This document shows positions 1-13,089 of a stretch of DNA of 64,000 nucleotides, piece after piece. The notes under the pieces were generated by a model that saw only the letters and a list, made by a program, of their open reading frames with translations, did not search any database and was not told where the DNA came from. Origin of the DNA: Anaeramoeba flamelloides (Eukaryota > Metamonada > Anaeramoebidae); the NCBI GenBank assembly GCA_027625915.1, contig JANTQA010000015.1, positions 9,639,001 to 9,703,000 on the forward strand, in the 5' to 3' direction. Within the stretch, counting starts at the first letter, position 1. Each line of letters starts with the position of its first letter. The position numbers and the translations under genes were made by a program.

Positions 1-164
1 GAAGCAAACAATTTGAAAAATAATTTTTTTCACTGTATGAATAAAACACTACCGAATTTTCCTGGTAGTTGTATTAAGGTTCTTGAACTTGAGTTTTTCC
101 AAACTCAAACCTTTTTCATTTTTTTTTATTTTTTAACTTTGCGATTTCTTTTTTCCAAAAAAAA
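1..164. other. Upstream region of the RNF213-like gene
   Basis: AT-rich non-coding sequence before the first ATG of the giant gene. It ends in T-rich and A-rich runs directly before the start codon. No promoter motif can be named. Confidence 0.5.
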
Positions 165-3100
165 ATGAATAAGCAATTTGAAGCTACTTTTAATGTTGTT
201 GTGCCTCTACATATAATCGAGAAAAACTTTGTAATATGTGTCGAAATTAAACAAGGAAGCAACACAATCCAAATTCCGATGCTGCCAGGTGTTGAAGAAA
301 GAAACTTATACCGTGTTAAACTTACCGAACAAACTTGGGTGTTGAAAACAAGTTTTTTTTCTCCGGATTATTTTTCTTATGAATATCGGTATGGCGCATT
401 TCGGATGAAAAATGGAGTAGTTGATTCGAAGAAAAATCGATATGAAGGAAGAAAATATCGTGAAAAAAAGCAATACAACAAAACGCCACCAAAAGTACAA
501 ACATTTTACGACATCTTTGAAACCAATAATTACCGCTTCAAATACAGGATCACAAACAATAAAGCTGTGGCTTTATTTGAAAAAAAAGGAAGATTGGTGC
601 TGTTAGGACAATTATTCAATTTCGGGAAAAGAGGAATCGAGAAGTTTACCATTCAGGATTTAAAAATTTTATATTATCGGTTAAAAACCGTTCAAGAACT
701 TTACCTTTCTCATAGAAAGGAGTTTAATGTATCAATAACAAAATTTCTGAATTACAAAGACTATTTGAATACAAATATCAAAAGGCTAACTTATTTATTT
801 TTAAATGGTTTATCAAATCACGAGTGCTTTCTTTTTTTTGATTACTTAAGCACAGAACAAGTTTCAATTAAATTAGCAGAAGAAATTGAATCAAGATTTT
901 CCAAAAATTACTTCATTCGCAATAAGATCTTGGTTAGCTGTAAAAGTACTTTTAACCATGAGAACATAAAGAATAATTTTTGGTGGGTTTCACACATCCC
1001 CTTAATGATAGAATTAAACGTTAACAAACAAACACATCGGAACACATTTAATATGAATGATAATTTAAATTTATTTATTCGAACCATTTTTAAAAATGTA
1101 ATAACCTTGTTGGAATATTATCAAAAAAAAGAATACGAAATATTACAATCAGAAAAACAAACACAAACAAAAAAACAAGCCCAAACAGAAACCCAAGGAG
1201 AATTTGTATATTATGGGAATAATTATATTTCAAAATTTGAAGCTCAACAATATCCAACCGATAACAAAATGGAAATAGAAATTGAAAAACAAACAACTCA
1301 TAATGCCAATAATAAAATTTATTTGGGAAAAAAGTATTTTGATTATTTATTCAAAATTGTTCCAAATAATAAAAAAAATATTTATCGTTCAAATTTTGTA
1401 AAATATATTCTCTCTCAAGTAAACAAAACGAATTATAATTTTTTTGAAAACAATTTATTAAAAAACACTTTTATTAGTTATTTAAATTTTGTAAAATATA
1501 ATAATGTGTATAATTTTTTCAAGTTTTGGAATGATTTTTATAACAGTTATAATACCAATAATATTTCAAACAAATGCCTTTTCACACTCAAAAAACAAGA
1601 ATTTTATAGTAACAAACCATATATTAATTTAGAAGTTCTCTGCTCAAATCAAAAACTGCAAGAAATTAACAATGAGAAAGTTCATAAAACATTAGAAAAT
1701 TATAAAAAAGATCTATTTAAAAAAATCAAATTTAAAAAAATCGATGATCCAAAAATTATATTAACAATTGATGTTAATATCCAAATTGAATTTATTTTAA
1801 AATCAATTAATAAAATATATAATTTTGATTATTATAAGTTTATCGAAAATTATTTGAATTTCAATGTTACTCAACAAAACCAATGGAACAAGGTTCTAAA
1901 TTGGTGGGAAGTTATTAAAGAAAATAAACTTGCTGTTGAACATGAATTTATTGAGAATTTGCAAACAATTAATGGGGTCATTACAAATTTTTATGTCAAT
2001 CTTTTCCAACTTACAACACCATTGAAAAATTGTAAATTATTTTTAGAAAATGAAGATACATTATCAAAATTATTTCAAACCAACGTGAAAAATTTCCGGA
2101 ATAAATATAAAATCCAAATTCAGAAATTAAAGAAAAAATATAAACACTACTATAATATTTATCAGAATATTCAAATATTTATCCAGATTTATTCCATCGG
2201 AATAATTGATTGTAAATTTTTGAATGCATTTACAAAAAAATGGAACACTGGAAATATTAATTTTAATAAAATACAATTAAATATCAATAAGATTAACATT
2301 GACATTCTGATTTTTGAAAAATTAAAAAAACTAAGTACAAGTACAATCTTTTTAACAAAGTTTTGGAAAAAAACAATATTCCATTATGGAAAAAGTAAAA
2401 ACCTTGATAGAAATTCGATAGCAAACAAAGGCGAAGATGAAGAAAATAATAAATATAACCACATTAAATTATCTATATTTATGAAAAAAATATTTCCAGA
2501 TATTATTCACAAATGGTATGGTTTATATTCTAAATTAACCACAAAAAAAATAACCTTTAAAAAATTAGATTATTATTTCCCAAATGAAAACAAACAAACA
2601 ATTGGCAACGAATTAATATACCTTAATATCCAATTTCAAAATGAACAAAATATTAAACTTGATAGTAACTATTTGGATGATTATATCAGAATTAGGCATT
2701 TTTATCGATATTTACCTTCTTTTTATCAATTTTGCACATTATTAAAATTTGAGGATGATGATGAATTGATGAAATTAGAAGAAGCAAATAAAACTTTTTC
2801 AAAAAATTGGGAAAATAACCATTTATCAAAATTAAAAAAATATGAGATTGTTACTTTGATCTTGAAAAAATTAAATAATATTAGTTTGAAATTTTTTGGT
2901 GAATTAATACCACATAATACCGAAAACACCAACTACCAAAATTTGAATTTAAATATGAATCTGAAAACGAATGAAAATACAAATTTAAATAAACATAAAT
3001 CGAAAAAGAAAAAGAAAGAGAAAAATCACAATAAAGAAAAAAAAGTTAAAAATGATATAAAAATAATATTAAAGAACAATAATAATAATATTATGATACC

Positions 3101-6100
3101 AAATGAAAAAAACAAACAAAATAAATTTAATTTAGATTTGATTAATTTTCTTTTAAAGGAATCAAACGATGAAGATTTTAATCAATTGATAAACACTGAT
3201 AACTTTTTATCTGATATTTTAGCAACAAGTGCCGGAATTTTATCATCAGTAAGAAATAGAATGAGGTTTTACATTTATGATTTAAAACAGTTTCATGATA
3301 TTAGTCATTTAATTACAAGCATTAATGAAAGTGAACAACAATACTTCCAAGACCACAATCAACCAAATCAACAATTAAGCTTAAAATATCTCCACTCTAA
3401 TTTACAATTAATATTGGAAGCGAAAAATGAAGTATTTACAAGCGAAATTTCAAAAGCTAAATTCAGAATTAATACTTTACTAGGAAACAATTCAGAAATA
3501 ATTTTAAAAAACTTTCAAAGTCATAATAACCATCATCATCATAATAATTTTAATAATGATAAAAGCATTTTACGTTGGAAATCTAACCAAAACAACAAAG
3601 AATATGACTTGGATCAATTAATTAGTGATTATTCTGTAGTATTAGATTTACAATCACCAACAAAACACATCAAACATTTTTTAAAAATATTACCATTATT
3701 ACAAAAATTATCTGAAGGATACCAAGATTTATTGAATTCTGGTAATATATATTACCGATACCAACGCAATCATCGAATTGAATTAAACCAAAACCAAACA
3801 AAAAAAATCATTAAAAACAAATTGAAAAAATTTACTCGCGATTTAAAAGATTGGGAAGAAAACATTAGAATAATTACTACGGAATATCAATTATTAACAA
3901 AACTGTCAATTGAACAGTTGGTATCTTTTAGTAATTTATATAAAGAGAAAAATCAAATAAATATATTAAAACTAGACCCCTTTTTAAAATTAATTAATAA
4001 CGATTTTGAGACACTATCATTATTTAATTTTGGGTATAATGGGAAAACTAAGAGATTTAATATTCGGAATTTTTTCCAAAAGTTTAATCATTTCATGCAA
4101 GACGAGTTAGAAATAAAAATAAAAAGAAAAAATCAACCAATATTGGTTTATAATCAGACACTAATACAACAAAAACGAGATTTAATTTTATCAAAATTTC
4201 AAATAAGAAAAGGAACAATTAAAGATCCAATGATCTATTTATTAAATGTTTATAACAATAAAGAAATTTATAATTATATTTGTACATTTTATTTTACAAT
4301 CACATTAGCATTCCCAACAAAAGACAATTTATTGTTTTGCAACATACACACAACTGCTCATGACATCGATATATTCTTTCGACTTTGGCACTTTTACCAC
4401 TCAAACCTGATTAATAATAATAATAATAATAATAAAAATATTATCATTATAAACAACCAAGAGAAGACATTACAACCGATTCCGATATTTTGTATAATTA
4501 ACCCACAAAAATTAAATTTAGAACTTCAAGAATATCTAATCAAAAAAACCCAATCAATTAATATTAATACAAAAATACCCTTAATTATTTTTAATGTAGG
4601 AAATAGTAAATTAGGGAAAAATTTTTCTATTTCATTCAACGAAGGAATATTAAAAGAAATTCAACCCTTTCAAACAAAGTTTATATCAAAAATTATTCAA
4701 GATAACTCTCAATTTGCCCAAAATATTTTTGTTTTTACTTCAAATTTAGCTGGTAATGGGAAATCAAATTCAATAATAAATTTTGGTATTGATGAATACC
4801 CCAATTATATTTACAAAAGAATACCCATCAGAACATCCAAAACATCAGAATTAATATCACAGCTCAATAAAAACACACCCATCCAAGATTATGGATCCAA
4901 TAGGAACACCCAGAAATACTTTTTCCATTTGGATATAGGATACTCGGTGAACAGTAACTTATCAGATTATTTTTTCCAATTAATAATGTTTGGAATGATT
5001 GAAAATAAAAGAAGTTGGGATTGCTTAAATACTGTCTGGAACTTTGACCCAAATAATTATATTATAGCCATTGAAATACCCAGTAACCGAATAAAGAAAT
5101 CAGAAAACGGACTCAGCAAATTCCAACCATTAAAGTATTTAAAGATTTTTCATATTAATTGCAACCAAGAACATTTTAATATTGAGAGTGTAGATGGATT
5201 ACAAAACCATGATAAAGTATTTATCCAAAAAAATAAAAAGATCAATGATGATATAATGAAAAACTCCCAATTTCTAATACACAAATCAGAAAATTTTAAT
5301 CGTTATGGTGACACAACCCAAACGATTGATCTTAATAAAAATCGAATTTGGGAGATAATCTGTGGATTATTTTTAGATTTAAATAATATTGAACAAAAGG
5401 ACTTAACTTTCACTTTAATTTCAAATTTCTTAAATATTTTAACTTCCATTACCCCAAAGCTATTTAATTATAATCCATTTATACTATCATCAAATGCCTT
5501 CGGTAACAGGAATGTTACATTAACATTTATTATTGATTTTTCTAATTTGTTATTCAAAACATCCATTAATTCTGTAAAAAGATCAATTAATTGGACTCAA
5601 ATTATCAATAATAACTCTGATAAACAAAGGAATGGTATTGAAATAACCATAAACCAAGAAGAACAAGAAGAACAAGAAGAACAAGAAGAACAAGAAGAAC
5701 AAGGAAGAGAGGATTGTGATTATGATTATGAAAATATTGAAATGTTAACAAAATATTTTAAAGCATTAACCCCATGGAATGAACGAGATAAATCTTTAGT
5801 TTTGGTTAAATTAAATTTTGAGTCAAACATTTTAGGTTTCGATTTATTAGGCCGAGACCAGCAATCGTTATTAAATTCCTTTAATAAGAGTTTAATTGAA
5901 CTCTTAAAACATAATCAGATCAATTTTTTACCGTCATTGGCGAGTACCCAAAAATTAGATATTGAATTAAAGTTTGCTATCAATGCAATTCTGTCGTTAA
6001 ATACATGTTATAATATTGACGAATCGACCAATATGGCATTCAACAGAATTATTGAAGATAATAGCTATGTATTAACTTCAGATAATTTTTTAAAAATGAT

Positions 6101-9100
6101 TTTCATTCAATACAGGATCAAAGCAAAAATACCAATTATCTTGCTAGGTGAGACCGGATGTGGCAAAACAAGTTTAATTAAATTTATGTGTGAAAAAATT
6201 TTAAATCAAAAACTGCTGATATTAAATGTTCACGGAGGAACAACACTAGATGATATCAGAGAAATTTTACTCCGGGGAGAAAAATTGAGAAAAAATGAAA
6301 TTTCAGGCATAATATATCTATTTTTTGATGAATTTAACACCGCCCCCACAGAATGCATTACCATGTTTAAAGAATTATTCTGTGATCGAAGAATTGATGG
6401 GAAATTAATTGATGAGGAAATTAAATTGATTGGGGCAGCTAACCCATATAGATACCGGAAAGCAAAAAACAATAAAAACAACTTTTTCACTGCAGAAGGT
6501 TTAGTTTTCAATTATAGCAAGCAAAACAAGGAAGTAGAGTTATTACGAAAGGCTGTTTATAGAGTCCATGCCATACCAGATTCCTTTTTGGACTTTATTT
6601 TTGACTTTGGTTATCTTGATGAAACAGCAGAGCAATGTTATATACACAAAATGATCAATTTTTCATTAACTGACCATTTTAAAAATATTAATATTAAGAA
6701 TAAGGATTTAGAAAAAATCATTAACGATTTAAAAAATTTAATCTTCCAAAGCCATCAATTTTTAAGAGCAAATTCAAATGATCCAAAAAGCTCCGTTTCG
6801 TTAAGAGATTGTTCAAGATTTATTTTGATCATGAAATTTTTTATCAATTCCATACCAGGTCAAAAATTATTGCAATATAGCCAAATTAATATCATAAATG
6901 CAATCACATTATCCCTATTTATTAGTTACCAATGTAGATATATAAATAAAATCAGAAAAAATTATTTTAATTCCCTTTTCAACTATGCAAGGGACAATTG
7001 TAAAATTATTAAATGGCAAGATGAAAATCAATACAACGAAATTATAAATCAAACAAGAAATGGCTTTATTAACGAAATGGATATCGATTTCAAGCAACAA
7101 ATGATTTCAAAAAACATAGCATTAAAGGAAAATTTACTATTAGCCTTTATTTGCGTCATTAATAAAATACCATTATTTTTAGTTGGCAAACCTGGTTCAT
7201 CAAAAACATTATCAATTGAAATTTTGTTAAACCAATTAAAGCCTCCAAGATCTAAAAACATTTTTTGTAATAATTGGAATATTTTGGCTTTGAAAAAACA
7301 CTACATCCAATGTTCACCTGTGACTACCCCCCAGGTCATTGAAAAAACATTTAATGCAGCAAGAAGTTATGCTAAAAATCAACCAAATGCCATTTCATTA
7401 GTGTTATTAGATGAAATTGGATTGGCAGAGTTTAGCCCAACAATGCCTTTAAAAGTATTACACGCGGAATTAGAAAAATTAGATAAGCTAGAAAGAAATA
7501 ATAATCTTGACAACCGAGCTATAAAAAACGATTATTCAAATATACCAGTGAAAGACATCCCGGTGGCAGTCGTGGCGATCTCAAATTGGGCATTAGACCC
7601 ATCACAAAATAACAGAGGCTTAATATTGCTACGAACGGACCCTACAAAGCAAGAGCTACAAGTCACAGCAAAGGGAATTGTTTCGTCAATTACAAAGAAT
7701 ATTCCAAATGGGTTTACTAATAAATTGGCGGAAGCGTATTTACAAATCCAAAAAAGACAAAAAGGGAATAGACCCTACTTTGGCCTGAGAGATTTTTACT
7801 TTTTTTTAAAATTATATAGCTTCAATGTCAAATACCACAAACAAAACCCCTTAAGTGATGATCTAATTTGGTATTGCCTATTAAGAAATTTTGGTTCCAA
7901 ACCTAATTTTTTTAAGAATCATATTATACCAATATTTGTCAATGAATTAAAATTGATGAAACAAAATAAATTGGTGGAACCCCAGGAATTAATTTTAAAT
8001 AATATCAAAGGCCAAACATTGCCATTTAAACAGCAACTAAATAGGAACCCAAATATTGAAATTCAAAAAATTTCTCGGCATTTAATGATATTAAATCATA
8101 ACTATAATTCCTTATCATTTTTATTGACTAAAATGAAAAAATTAAAGAAAAGAACCCAAATAATCTTTGGTTCATCATTCCCAGAAGACCAAAACAATTT
8201 GATGATCATTAAAAATTTAAAACTTGTAGCCAATAGTATATCGAGTGGGGAAACTATAATATTGTGCAATTGCGAACAGCTATTTGAACCCTTATTTGAT
8301 GTCCTAAATCAAAATTATTTCAAAGTGCAAGATCAATTATTTACAACAATAAATTTTGGCCCCTCAGCCCGAATCTGCTCAATTAACATCAATTTTAGAA
8401 TAATTGTCTTTATGGAACCCCAACGATGCTATCAATTTTTATCACCGGCATTGATTAATAGATTTGAAAAGCAATTTATCGAATCTTCTAATTTTCTGAA
8501 AAATAATAATTATGGCGTACATCTTTTGAACTCGATTAACACACTCTTCAAAAATATAAAAATAATTTCAAATGGTAGGATAACCATGAAAAATATGTTA
8601 ATTGGTTATCAAGAAGATTTAATACCTTCTTTAATTAATAAAATATTGAATAAATTTACCAGAAATGAGATTGCCAAAAATTTTAATCATAATATTAATA
8701 GGAGTGATTATGAAGACGACGATCGTGAGGATAATTATGAAAATAATAATACTAATATTAATATTAATAAGGATGATGATAATGTTGATCATAACTTAAC
8801 AAAAGTAATTCTCTCATATTTATTAAATATTTCAAAACCATTATCCATAATATTATTCAAATATTATTACCAAAACAAAAATGATCTTTTCAAAAAGAAT
8901 CTTCAAAAAAAAAATAATATTGAAATTTTAAATTTCAATTTACAAGATATTTATAAAACCTTTTATAACAATTACAACCCAAATTTAAACTCATTAATTA
9001 ATAAAATTAAAAAAAACAAAATTCATAAAAGTATCATATTAACTTATTCTCCAATTTTTTCAAAATTGAATACCAATCAATTAGATATGAAAATTCGAGT

Positions 9101-9955
9101 TATTAATTTATTACATATCAATACAGAATTGTCTTTTAAAAAAAAAATTAAAAAATTATTAATCCCAAATTTAGATAAACCAAAATTTGTTTTTGTTATT
9201 AAATTTGATTCAACTATATCATTAAATTTTGAAAATTTTCAACATACTAAATTTTTAATTGAACAAGAAATTAAAAATAAACCAAAAAAGATAAAAAAAC
9301 AAAAATGCTCTATTATTTACTTGATCCATTTAAATATTTATGAAGAAAAACAACCATCAAAATCAACAAACTCATTTAAATTATCATTTGATAATAATTG
9401 GGAAATTTTTTACTTGGACCAAGTAATAAGTAAAAATGGAAATTATGATTTAATAAAATTACTCAAGAAAAAAAGTTTACTAGATATAATAAATTCTGAT
9501 ACTAAAATAAAATTATTTTTAGATGAACATATTGGACACATTTTGAGTAAAATACCTTCTCAAGTTAAAAACTCGAACAACTTTCAAATTGATTCTTTTG
9601 AAAAATTATTTTCAATCTTTGAAAATGGATTAAAGAATAAAGATATTGCTAACTTTTTAGAAAAATATTTGATAAAATTTATTAAAAATAAACAAGAAGA
9701 ACAATCACAAGTAAAAATAGATATCAATAACCAAATAAATGAAGATGAAGAATTAACTTTATTTAGTTGGAAGCCTTTACAACTATTATTAAATCAAAAA
9801 AATAAGAAAATAATAGAAAATTCTGAAAGCTTAACAGGTTATTTATACCAAACCTTTTTAAATAAAATTATTCATATATTTTCAATAATTATATCCTATT
9901 TGGATATTAATGACAATTTTAAAATACTATTTAAAAATCATACATTAATTAAAGA

Positions 9956-9992
<37 letters not shown>

Positions 9993-11082
9993 CATACAAA
10001 CTATAAAGTAACCCAATATCAAAATAAAATAAATCTTTGGTTTGAATTAGAAAAATTTTATAAAATACCTACAATAGAGATTATAAATAAATCAACTTTT
10101 TCTAATTCAACTTTCCCCTTTAGTTTTTGGATCTGGGAAATAATCAATCAAATAAAAACCTTAAAAAAAAATTCAAAAATTTATCAAATTTTATTAAAAT
10201 ATTTTAATTTGCAACCTAATTTATTAAATGATTACTTATTTGATTTTATAAATTTTTATTTGGATGTAGCCCAGATAAATCAATTAAAAAAAAATAAATG
10301 GAATCTTTTTGAAATTTTTAATTTCTTTTTACCTAATAAATACAATATAATATTAAAAAATAATGAAGATGGTAGCGATGATGACAACAACAATTATTAT
10401 ACGAAAATAAAAATAACTTACCCTGTTGAACTTTTAAAGAAAAAACAGTCAGAAAAATCTTCTTATTCGAAAACAGAACCAAAATTAGCATTACCAAGAT
10501 CAAGATCAAGATCAAAATCGTCAAGATCAAAACAGCCAAAATCAAAATCATCTTCACTTGAAGAGTCATCATCTTCATCTTCTGCCATTTCAGAAGTGTC
10601 ATCTTCTAAATCAGCGTCCTCATCTTCACCCTCAATATCAGTGTATTCATCAGCATCGTCTTCTTCATCATCAGCAGCAGATTCTGCTTCTTCATCATCA
10701 GCGCCCTCACCAGTGTCATCTTCTAAATCAGGGTCCTCATCTTCATCCTCATCATCAGTGGATTCATCACACTCATCATCATCATCATCTTCATCATCAT
10801 CCTCATCCTCATCATCAGCTCCCTCATCAACATCGTCTTCATCATCATCATCATCTCCCTCACCAGTGTTATCTTCTAAATCAGGGTACTCATCTTCATC
10901 GTCCTCATCAGCGTCTGCTTCGTCATCATCTAAATCAGCCACTTCATCTTCGTCTTCTTCAGCAGAATCGTCCAAATCCTCATCTACATCAACATCATCA
11001 TCATCATCATCGTTAACATTGTCCGACTCTTCGTCATCTTCACCTCCTTTAAACAAAAAAAAATTAAAAAAAAAAAAGAAAG

Positions 11083-11116
<34 letters not shown>

Positions 11117-11408
11117 AAAGAGAAAGAGAAAAAGAAAAAAAAACTCAAAGAGAAAGAGAAAAAGAAAAAAAAACTCAAAGAAAAAGGGAAAAAGAGAAAA
11201 AGAAAGAAAAAAAAAGAAAAAATCAAACCCAGGAAAACCAAAAAAAACAGAAAAACTAAAAAATACAAAAAAACAAAGAAAATTAACAAAAATAAAAAAT
11301 CCAAAAAAGCAAACAAAACTAAAAAAAACATTAAACTCAGAAAATCCAACAAAACCAAAAAAACTAAAAAAGACAATAAAACCAAGAAACTCACCAAAAG
11401 AAACTTGA
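165..11408 (+). CDS. RNF213-like: RNF213/mysterin-like giant AAA+ E3 ligase, N-terminal and AAA+ part
   Basis: This is an open frame of 3747 codons from ATG. Two AAA+ ATPase sites are clear. The first has Walker A GETGCGKT near residue 1995 and a DEFN Walker B near 2054. The second has GKPGSSKT near 2341 and LLDEIGLAEFSPTMPLK near 2414. Both motif pairs, and the later PALINRFEKQF near 2758, are the signature of RNF213, a dynein-like ubiquitin ligase with two active AAA modules among six. The first 130 residues have a beta-rich look and could be the CBM20-like N-terminal module, which is weaker. The long middle is the presumed stalk. The C-terminus becomes Ser-rich and then Lys-rich, and the frame ends in TGA. 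The zinc-finger half lies in the next frame, and the joint length near 5250 codons matches human RNF213 at about 5200. I read the two frames as one gene. Confidence 0.92.
10485..11037 (+). repeat. Ser-encoding TCA/TCT repeat inside the RNF213-like gene
   Basis: This is a degenerate trinucleotide tract, mostly TCA, TCT and TCC, read as polyserine in the gene frame. It begins with an Arg/Ser-rich stretch and sits between the AAA+ core and the zinc-finger part. Because the repeat keeps long open frames on both strands, the other apparent frames across it are shadows. Confidence 0.85.
11083..11113 (+). repeat. A(31) homopolymer at the frame change
   Basis: There are 31 consecutive A, followed by AAA/GAA/AAC-rich DNA coding for Lys/Arg/Asn. 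The upstream frame is open to 11408 and the downstream frame is open from 10934, so the frame must change within about 470 bases. This run is the obvious place for slippage or a length error. Confidence 0.9.
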
Positions 11409-13053
11409 AGCAAAAAACCAGAAAAACAAGAAAACCCAGAAAAACCAAAAAAAACAACAAAATAGCAAAAAATAACAAACCCAGAAAAGCCAACAAAACT
11501 AACAAAAAGACTAAACTCAAAAAAACTAGAAAAACCAGTAAAACTAAAAACAAACAGTACAAAGATAGAAAAACCAGAAAAATTAACTCAAAGCAAAAAC
11601 CCAGAAAAACAAGAAAACCCAGAAAAACTAAAAAAAACAATAAAACAAGCCAAATGGACAACATAAAAAAAACCAATACCATAAACAACATAATTACAAA
11701 TCCTCAAAAAACGAACAAAGCCATAAAACCCTACAAAAACGAACCCATACTTAAACCTATCCAAATGGGAAAAATCAACAAAATAGCAAACACCAGCCAA
11801 ACCAATACCATAACCAATCATAACGATAAAATAATTGATTTTATAATAAAAATTCAAAATCAATTCCTCATGAATATTAAACCAATATTCATTAATATTT
11901 TAGATTTAAATAAACACTTAAAATACAAAATACCTATACAATTTAATATTTATAATATTTTACAAAATTTTTTTATTTCCCTTAATAAAGAAGCATCTAA
12001 TATAAATTCTTTTACCAAAACAATCACTACTGTATCATTTTCAATAAATGAAATATTTAAATATTTATTAAAATTAAAAAAACAAAATATAAAGCTTATT
12101 AAACAAAATTATAAAAATTGGAATAAATTATTATTACTAAATAAATATTATTATCTATTAATAAAGCCATTAAAATCAAATAAAATAAATAAAAAACGAA
12201 TAAATAAATTTATCAACGATCTCTATAACGGATACAATTTACAGGATGATAACAATACAATGATAATAAATCTTTTTAGGATTATCCAAAATGAAATAAA
12301 TTCTGTGATTAACCCTGATGAAAAAAATAATATGTTCGCTTTCGATCAAACTCAATATAAAGTCAATGATTTTGTTGTTTGTAAAAATACAAAAATGATA
12401 TTTTTAGAAAATGATATAATACAATTCAATAACAATCAATCCCAATTAAAAAACAAAAATAAGATGAGTAAAAACATTGATAACATACCAAATAAACCAA
12501 AAAATACACAGAAATTTAGCTTTTATAAATGCCCGTCTTGTAAAGAAAATTATAATTTTATTGATCAACATTTTAATAAAGCAACTAAAAAAAGAATCAA
12601 ACATGAGTTTAGTAAAAGAGAAATTATTTTTAATAAAAGTAATATCTTTCTAGAAGAGTTTGGGAAATCCTTATTTGACATGATATTATTTTTTAACGAA
12701 TTAAACGAAAATACTAAAAGTAAAAAATATTTAACAGAATTCTTCAAGATTTATTTAGAAAATTCAATAACAAATCAATCTCAAAAAAAAGATCAAATTA
12801 CTAGAAAGAAATTTTGTTGTGTAATTATTAGACATATCATAAATTCAAAAAAAAGTCATCAAAATTCTCAAAAGTTGGTAAAATCTTTAATCAATTCCAT
12901 AATAGAACAAAAACACAAATATTTCAAAGACTTATTAGGTGTTATTTTATCAATAATTGAGGATAATTTAATGAGAAAACATCAAAATGGAAATCTTATT
13001 CAAAAAGAAAACAAAAGCAACCATAATGACAATAATAATATGAATAAGAATAA

Positions 13054-13089
<36 letters not shown>

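Noticed and set aside
10463-11691. Long open frames on the - strand and in a second + frame over the Ser/Lys repeat
   Set aside because: They are shadows of trinucleotide and A-rich repeats: Asp/Glu, Phe/Leu and His runs with no domain.
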